17,077 nt of DNA. It comes from Pigoraptor vietnamica (taxonomy: Eukaryota > Opisthokonta > Filasterea). Of this stretch, positions 11,324-17,077 are shown piece after piece. The position numbers and the translations under genes were made by a program. The notes below the pieces were generated by a model. That model saw only the letters and a list, made by a program, of their open reading frames with translations, did no database searches and had not been told where the DNA came from. The DNA is taken from assembly GCA_943704525.1 (NCBI GenBank), contig CALSCQ010002878.1, positions 12,501 to 29,577 on the forward strand, read 5' to 3'. Position 1 is the stretch's first letter, and every line of letters starts with the position of its first letter.

Positions 11324-13113
11324 GCACATACACACACACACGGGGATACAAGAAGGAAAGAATTTGGACAGGAGAGGGTTTAGGCTGGACGCAACAAGAA
11401 CGAACCTGGACGTGCGTGTTCGTGAGGTGGGACTGCGTGTCGTTGAGCATCGACGGGTTGTAAGAGCCGAGCGCGCGGCGCACGTAGCCGCTCCGAAAGA
11501 AGACGACAAACGGGTGCGTGCACGCGATGAGCAGGTAGCTCCGGAGATCGAACTTGGACCCGTGGATGAGCAGGGGGTTCACAATGTACCGCTGTATCAT
11601 CATGTTCGATTTCCCCCGCCGCCGTGGAACGATGATGTTGACGAGCTCCTCCACCGTCAGCATGCTCGAGTTGGCACTCTTTAGAAGCGCGTCGCGGCTC
11701 TGCACGTCCAGCTCCGTCTCGGATTGCGAGCTCTCGCGCTGGCCAAACGGGTCCGACTCCGTCTTGTTGTCGGGAAACCCCGACCCTGCGTCGACATTGC
11801 CGCTCTCGTCGGCCTCTTCGTCTTCGAGAACGATCTGCGTCGTGTTCGTGAGTGCCGTCTCGGGTTGGCGCATGAAGGCGCACGCCTCGACGTAAATTCG
11901 AACAAGGCGCTCGCTGTTGCCGGCGACGACCTTGATGCCGCATCCCTTTTCGCCGCCCTTGGGCTTGATGATGTAAATCTGGTGAAATGCGAAGAGTTAG
12001 CGCGTTCACCATTCGTCGCCGTTGACGACACACACGCACACGCACGCGCACACGCACATGCGCGAACGCACGCAAACGCGGACTTTACAACAACACACAC
12101 TCACACACACACCGCACCGCACACGCGCACACACACGTACTAAAGCGGCCGCCGCACCTCCTTGCCGGCATTGGGCGAGTCGATGATTTCCTGGAGCGCC
12201 GTGCAATCCCTCGAATCAAAGACCGCAATGGACGCCGGCTGAACGTTGAACGAGTCAAAATCGCACCCGCCGCGCGCCGCGACGAGACGCTTCGCCACGA
12301 GCTGCAGTTCCTTGCTCCCGCCCGCGGGGGCCGTTCCCAGCACCGTGCTGACGATGATCGTCCCGCGCTTGAAGAGGTTGCTGTGCTTGCGGTGGAGATC
12401 CCGGTGGCCGTTGCCGTCGGTGATCACGAGCCGCGCGTCCGAGACCGTCTTTGTCCCCTTAATCTGCAGTCGACGCAGGCCCGAAATGTACGCGCGATAG
12501 GGCACCGTGTTGTAGAAGATGTAGCGAAACGTATTCTCGTCCGAGTCGGGCTTTGCGCCGATTTCGCGCTTGACGTACATGGAGAGCGGCACTTTGGCCA
12601 CGAGTGGCTTGCAGTTGTACTTATATGAGCCCGGCTTCTCGCCCGGATGCATGTGCCGCTTCGCTCGCATGGCGGATCCCTTCGACGGAACGCCCGGGAG
12701 CGCAAATTCTGCGGCAAAACGCACACATGCACTCAGTACCCTTCGCGTTGCGTCTTGTCCAGTTTCTCTGTGTGCGAGTGTGCATGTAGGAAGTGTGTAA
12801 TCCGGCGACTGAGGGCTACGAGTGCGGGAGGGAGGGGGCGAACAAATTCAAGTTTCTCCCCAAATTTGTTGCACACCAACGGAGAATACATCTTGCAAAC
12901 TACAGACGCACGCCCACCTTCCACTGCGCCGCCCGCACCCGACGCGTCTTCCTCAAGGTGCTCCACCGACGTCGCGAGCATGATTGTGCCCAGCATCAAC
13001 GAGCCCGCAACGAGCACAATCGTCAACCAAATCCGCGGGCGTGTGCGCGCAGCCCCGACGAACCGCCGCAGACGTCCCTCCCTCCCCGGAGCAATGACCA
13101 CTCCGGGCTCCAT
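10118..13113 (-). CDS. Membrane-anchored tubulin-tyrosine-ligase-like (ATP-grasp) protein, 5 exons
   Basis: Seen: exons in transcript order are 13113-12918, 12708-12158, 11978-11406, 11219-11015 and 10803-10118. All are GT-AG with matching phases, giving 736 residues. An in-frame TAA lies 12 bases before the ATG. A hydrophobic segment near residues 28-50, with Arg-rich residues before it, predicts a single type II anchor. TTL-domain landmarks are IYIIKPKGGEKGCGIKVV (250-267), MMIQRYIVNPLLI, GSKFDLRSYLL (389-399), HLTNTHVQ (433-440) and MDFMMDANLQVQFIEANGKPG (510-530), with the metal-binding Glu524 and Asn526. An acidic Ser-rich insert lies at about 290-350. The C-terminal ~130 residues are acidic, with GDDE repeats. 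Established: TTL/TTLL enzymes ligate amino acids to tubulin and other proteins using ATP. The anchor would place the domain in the ER/Golgi lumen, which is unusual. If exon 1 is wrong, translation could start at the Met of MRAKRHM in exon 2, without an anchor. Confidence 0.87.
10157..10232. repeat. Coding acidic repeat in the TTL-like C-terminus
   Basis: Repeated 12-base units of the kind GACGACGAGGGC (- strand) code GDDEGDDEGDDEGDEEEE. This is low-complexity sequence likely to vary in length between strains. Confidence 0.8.
10890..10980. repeat. CA-rich microsatellite in TTL-like intron 4
   Basis: An imperfect CA/GCAC tract fills the donor half of intron 10804-11014. On the sense strand it is GT-rich. 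A 9-base C homopolymer borders it (10882-10890). Confidence 0.92.
11262..11342. repeat. CA-rich microsatellite in TTL-like intron 3
   Basis: A nearly pure CA tract lies in the middle of intron 11220-11405. It is GT-rich on the sense strand. Confidence 0.93.
12029..12138. repeat. CA/GCAC-rich tract in TTL-like intron 2
   Basis: An interrupted CA-rich tract lies inside intron 11979-12157, close to its GTGCGG donor. It is GT-rich on the sense strand. Confidence 0.88.
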
Positions 13114-13669
13114 CCTGCGGCCTTAGTGCGCGCGGGGACCGCGAATGCCCGCCGATCACACGCAACCGTCCGTCAACAACGTATGTCCGTCGTTCATCGC
13201 ATAGTCATATTTGAAGGGACGTATGGCACAATACCGGCGCGTATCGCGGTTCGGTTCAAATCGAATGCTGACTAGTTGCCACGTAACGGTATTCGAGTAA
13301 TCTGATGTGCGATTGAGTTGTCGAATGGGAACAGCCTTGACAGCGCGACAGGATGAAGGACGAATACAGTAGCAATACGCAGCAACGTGGACACGGACGC
13401 CTCTCGGGATAAGTAAGCGTGCGGGTGCGGTGTGTGGGAGAGACCGTGGGAAGCACACGTGCGGGTGTGTGTTCGGGGTGTGTGGAGATGTGTGTGTGCG
13501 GTTGGGATCGCCGCACCTGTCAATTTCTAATAAATAAAATTTGGTACATTTTTCATAGTCAAAGCCCGTTCAAAATAATTCACCTGCCAATCACACATCG
13601 CGACCGGACATAGTCACGTGTGGTGTTACGCGTGTTACACAATTTTCTTCTGTATTTCTTTCTCTCTCA
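13114..13669. promoter_or_regulatory. Intergenic region with second CCAAT / E-box / TGTTAC cluster
   Basis: These 556 bases lie upstream of the TTL-like ATG. CCAATCA at 13587-13593, GTCACGTGTG at 13613-13622 (CACGTG 13615-13620) and two direct GTGTTAC copies at 13623-13629 and 13632-13638 repeat the motif order of the 9944-10002 cluster. They lie about 475-525 bases before the ATG. An AT-rich patch (AATAAATAAAATTT) at about 13530-13543 could be a TATA-like or 3'-end element. No gene was seen. Confidence 0.5.
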
Positions 13670-16043
13670 CTACGGCGGCTCTTCTGGCGGTGGACAGTCG
13701 AGCGACCCCCGCAGTCCACACTTTGACGCGAGCGCAAGGACGTCCCCGAGCTGCAACACAAGTTGCAGTTCTGCAAGTCCCGCGCGATCGAGATTGAGAA
13801 GGCTCGCGTGTGACCGAACTGACGGCAACGCAGCCGACACAGACATCGAGGGGCTCGCGTGCTGCAGGCCAGCAGAAAAGGACATCGAGGGACTGCCATG
13901 CTGCAGGCCCATCATGGAACCCGAAAATGACGGGCTGGCGCGCAGTCCAGACATGGACGGACTCGAATGGGAGAGCGGCGTGGCGTAGGCGCCAAGTGGC
14001 GCAAACGATGCCGAGAGGGTGCCGGGCGTTGGCGAAGGGCTTGCCGCGCCCGAAGACGCCCCGTTTAACGAAGGGTGCGCGGGCAGAGAGAGCGCCGGAA
14101 TGTCAACGGAACTGCCGTTGGGCGTGAACGCGACGGACCCCGGGCTCGCCATGGCCGTATCCGTGGCGAAGGGGCGAGAAACCGCTGCGGGCGCCGCCAT
14201 GAGGATTTCCCTCAGCTCACGGTTGCTGCGGGCCATTTCGGCGTCTCCAATGACGTCGTCCGCCATGCGCATGCAGTGGTCGGCGGGGGAGAGCTCTACC
14301 GGCGCGAGCGGCGCAGCGGCGGCCTGTGCGAGGGACGATGGCGTGGGCGACGCAGCGCGCGCCTGTAATGTCGGGACCGAGATGCTGGCCCTCGGGGGCG
14401 CATCGATGACGGGCGAGCCCTTGGACAAAATCGCGGACTCTGACGCACGCGACGACGGCAGTTGTTGTGCCTGTGGGATGGGCGGGCAGGCGACGGGCTC
14501 GGCGTCCCGGTTGTTCTGCAGGTAGTAGCCGTTCCTGTGGGCGTGCGACATCTTCTTCGAGAGGAGCTCGAGGATCGCGTCGCTGTAGCGGTCGAGATGC
14601 GCCGACAGCTCCGCACGCTCCGACACGTCGATCGACCCCACGAGTTCCAAACAGCTGCGCCCGTCGTCGCCCGCGCTCATGTATTTGGCCTCGATCCACG
14701 ACCCCGCAATCTTCGCCGCGAGGAGGTCGAGCCGCAACGCGCACTGCTCCATGCGCGCGTGCAGCGCCATGTACTGCTGCTTGAGTTTCTGCAGCTCGTA
14801 CACCGTCGGCTCTCCCGCGGCGCGCGCGCTTCCGAGTGCCCGCTGAATCGACTCGCGGAGCTGCAGCCGCTCCTTGAACGTCTTCCACACCTTGTCCCTC
14901 TGTTCCCTCTTCTTCAACAAGCGCAGGTCGGCGAGCGACGCCATCAGCTTCCACGACGACGAGCCCCGGTGCGCGCCCGTCCCCGCACCGCCGGCATTGG
15001 CAAGGGCCGCCGCCATGACGGGATCTCCGGGGTCAGAAAGCTTCCGTCGGAGCGTGAGGAACTGCTTCTGCTCGGGCGTTAGCGTCTCGGAAAACTCGTC
15101 AAAGTCGTCCGGCACGATCGCAGAGGGCTCCGCGGCATCGCTGGCGCTGATCTGCACACACAGATGGAAAACGCAGCGAATACGATCAGCGGCCTCAAGG
15201 ACAATGGCAAAACGCAATTCAAATAACAGCGGTCCGTCAAAGACAAGTGGACAGATGAGCGAGAACTTGACGTGTGGCCAACAACGGGCGCACCTTTTCA
15301 GCGACGGTCTTTGCCGCGTTGAGCTCGCTCTGAGTCTTTTCAAACCGAAAGCGAAGGCCGCGAATTTCCTCGTCGAGGTCGCCTATAATGCCGTCGAGAA
15401 TGATGGGCCCAAGCGACGCCGCCGTCTGTCCGTCCAACGCAAATCAGTGAGGCGCAGTACACACCCAGCACACTGCTACACACACGCACACGCACTCACA
15501 TATGCACGCACGTACGCACGCACACGCACACATAAGCACAGGCACAACCACTCACACACCCACACACACACACACACACGTACACACACACGCATGCATG
15601 ACACCTGTGTGCACAAAACCTGAAGCCCACTAATTGGTGTGGTCCACTCAAGAAAACGCACCTTTTCATCCTTAACGATGGCGAGCATTTGCCCTCGAAA
15701 CGACTTCAGCGTCTGCACAGTCACATAGTCGCAAACGCGGCCTCAGCGTCAACGCGGCTGGCACAGCACATCACACAAGCACACAGCACGACTCATCCAC
15801 GAAAAAATGCACAACGAGAGAGCCACAGGCAACCGCGCATGATGGAGCCCCGCACACACGACGCACGCGCACCTGCTGCAATGCGGCCAGCTGCGACTGC
15901 AGTTGCTCCTGTTCAACGGCCATGGCCTTGCTCAGCTCGTGCGCGCGCTCTATCGGCGACAATGGCGGCCCGTCGTCCGCATTTCCCGCCACAACTCCCG
16001 CGCCGTCCGCAAGAGCGGGCACCGTGGGGGCGGGTTCGTCCAT
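13670..16043 (-). CDS. Unrecognised coiled-coil protein with Ser/Pro-rich tail, 4 exons
   Basis: The family is not recognised. Seen: exons in transcript order are 16043-15873, 15712-15662, 15425-15294 and 15151-13670. All introns are phase 0 and GT-AG, giving 611 residues. The ATG at 16043 has an in-frame TGA 33 bases upstream. Residues ~30-118 are helical and charged, from SPIERAHELSKAMAVEQEQ through DLDEEIRGLRFRFEKTQSEL, and look like coiled coil. A second helical block (~170-280) includes LADLRLLKKREQRDKVWKTF and YELQKLKQQYMALHARMEQ. From about 330 onward the chain is Ala/Ser/Pro-rich and probably disordered, with a degenerate SPSMS motif repeated four times near 535-585. A scaffold or cytoskeletal/trafficking role would fit such a layout, but nothing specific supports it. 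The 284 bases between it and the syntaxin stop (16044-16327) show no gene. Confidence 0.75.
15475..15602. repeat. CA/GCAC-rich tract in coiled-coil gene intron 2
   Basis: An imperfect CA-rich tract fills the middle of intron 15426-15661. It is GT-rich on the sense strand. Confidence 0.88.
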
Positions 16044-16327
16044 CCCCACAGCCTCAGCGCCGGCACCCACAGTCCGTCACCATGTGCCACTAAATGTGAA
16101 AAGCAACCGATGATTCTTCCTTGAATATGCCAGCGCGGCGAGATGGCAGGGTGCGCAGCGTAAAACAGCGTCTTCTGTTGCGTCAAACAATTCCGCGAGA
16201 GTGTGTGCGACTCCGAAAAGTGTGGTTCGAAGAAGTGCGAAAGCGGTACCGAATTTGTAGAGACACAATACGCACCCCGGATGTTATACACAGCGAGTCA
16301 TCAGTTTTTTCAATTGCTTCATTCGTC

Positions 16328-17041
16328 TCAGCTGTACCAGTCGAGAAAGAGGAGCGCAAACGAGCACATGACGAGGAAGAAGAGGACCCACACGCGAAAG
16401 TCGACGCTGTTGCGCATCGCCTTCGACAGCTCCTCGTTGCCGAGGCGCACGTTCTCGGTCGCCGCGATGACAGTGTCGTGGACCCGGTCAATGAGCTCCG
16501 CCTAATAGACAGGGGGCGATTTACTCAGTGAAGTATCCGTGCGAGAGTGCAGGTATATGCGCGCATACGTTCCCGCTTATAAGGATTAAGTGTGAACCTG
16601 TACGCTGTATATGGTCGCTCCACACGAACAGCGTAGCAAAGGTTCACCACAGCTCCACGCATACCTGAGACACGACGTTGTGGGTGAATATTTGGTGCAA
16701 CCGAGAAATTTCCATCATTTTGCTCTCGGCGTCTCGAACCTGCGATGAGAAAAGCATTGTGAGCAAGAAACGCACGCATGGGCACATACAGAGACACCTA
16801 CAGACAGCCACCTACACGTGCACACGCACACGCACAAGCGCACTGTACGACAACACGTACAGCAACACGCTCGCGCTCAAATAGAATCACGAACACAAAC
16901 ACGCACACACACTGCAGTCGGTGGTTACGCTACCTGTGTCATAAGCACTTCCATTTCATCGTACAATCGCGAATTTTCAAGTTCCAATTGTTGCCGTTCG
17001 TCCGGTGACAACTGAGACGCAAACACGTTAACAACAGGCAT
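16328..17041 (-). CDS. STX18: Syntaxin-18-type Qa-SNARE, C-terminal exons (5' end probably outside window)
   Basis: Seen: exons in transcript order are 17041-16934, 16739-16665 and 16501-16328. All junctions are phase 0, giving 118 residues. The third exon's acceptor is TAG. The SNARE region reads [20 protein letters not shown], then [20 protein letters not shown], then [18 protein letters not shown]. The zero-layer Gln is the last codon of the middle exon. The C-terminal anchor, [18 protein letters not shown] followed by LDWYS-TGA, is very close to animal syntaxin 18. Established: syntaxin 18 (yeast Ufe1) is an ER-membrane SNARE for Golgi-to-ER fusion, about 335 residues long in human, with an N-terminal regulatory domain missing here. 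The ATG at 17041 has an in-frame TAG six bases upstream. Either this is the start of a short form, or that TAG is the splice acceptor of an exon beginning ACGATG and the rest lies past base 17077. The second is likelier. Confidence 0.93.
16814..16915. repeat. Degenerate CA-rich tract in syntaxin intron 1
   Basis: A broken CA/GCAC tract spans much of intron 16740-16933. It is GT-rich on the sense strand. Confidence 0.75.
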
Positions 17042-17077
17042 CGTCTACCACACTCGCACCCATAACACTCCCCCCCC

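Noticed and set aside
13249-13268. GGTTCAAATC resembling a tRNA T-loop
   Set aside because: The flanking bases do not form a 5-bp T-stem, and no acceptor, D or anticodon arms could be matched upstream.
14217-14954. A 245-residue frame, and other overlapping frames, within the coiled-coil gene
   Set aside because: These are shadow frames of a GC-rich exon. The chosen frame is longer, runs through four phase-matched exons and has clear helical pattern.
16077-16327. Short frames between the coiled-coil and syntaxin genes
   Set aside because: They lack conserved motifs and length. The interval is only 284 bases between two well-supported genes.

Overview
The window is nuclear DNA from a microbial eukaryote with a compact, intron-rich, fairly GC-rich genome. 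Five of the seven genes are broken by many short GT-AG introns of about 70-310 bases, and donors are mostly GTGNGT-like. In every multi-exon gene the codon phases match at all proposed junctions. TAA, TAG and TGA all act as stops, so the standard code fits. CA/GT microsatellites fill many introns. No bacterial operon structure, CRISPR array, rRNA or tRNA was seen. The lineage cannot be fixed from this sequence; a free-living protist is most likely.

Layout, left to right: (1) the 3' part of a penicillin-amidase-like (S45) N-terminal-nucleophile hydrolase, + strand, ending at 2612. (2) A convergent gene, - strand, 5492 down to 2762, for a seven-transmembrane protein of the GPR107/GOST (lung-7TM) type. 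It lacks the usual luminal domain and has a long PPxY/NPF-bearing third cytosolic loop. (3) A divergent gene, + strand, 6052-8410, for a complete GH30 glucosylceramidase with both catalytic glutamates. (4) A single-exon gene for an unrecognised protein, - strand, 9489-8716. (5) A five-exon gene, - strand, 13113-10118, for a tubulin-tyrosine-ligase-like ATP-grasp protein with a predicted N-terminal membrane anchor and an acidic tail. (6) A four-exon gene for an unrecognised coiled-coil protein, - strand, 16043-13670. (7) The last three exons of a syntaxin-18-type Qa-SNARE, - strand, 17041-16328.

Several products belong to the secretory or endolysosomal system: glucosylceramidase, the GOST-type protein, syntaxin 18 and perhaps the anchored TTL protein. 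That may be coincidence, and nothing shows they work as one pathway. The least ordinary items are the membrane-anchored TTL-like enzyme, the trimmed GOST protein with sorting motifs, a 46-bp perfect hairpin flanked by 8-bp direct repeats inside an intron, and a CCAAT-box/CACGTG/TGTTAC motif cluster found about 0.5 kb upstream of two different genes.
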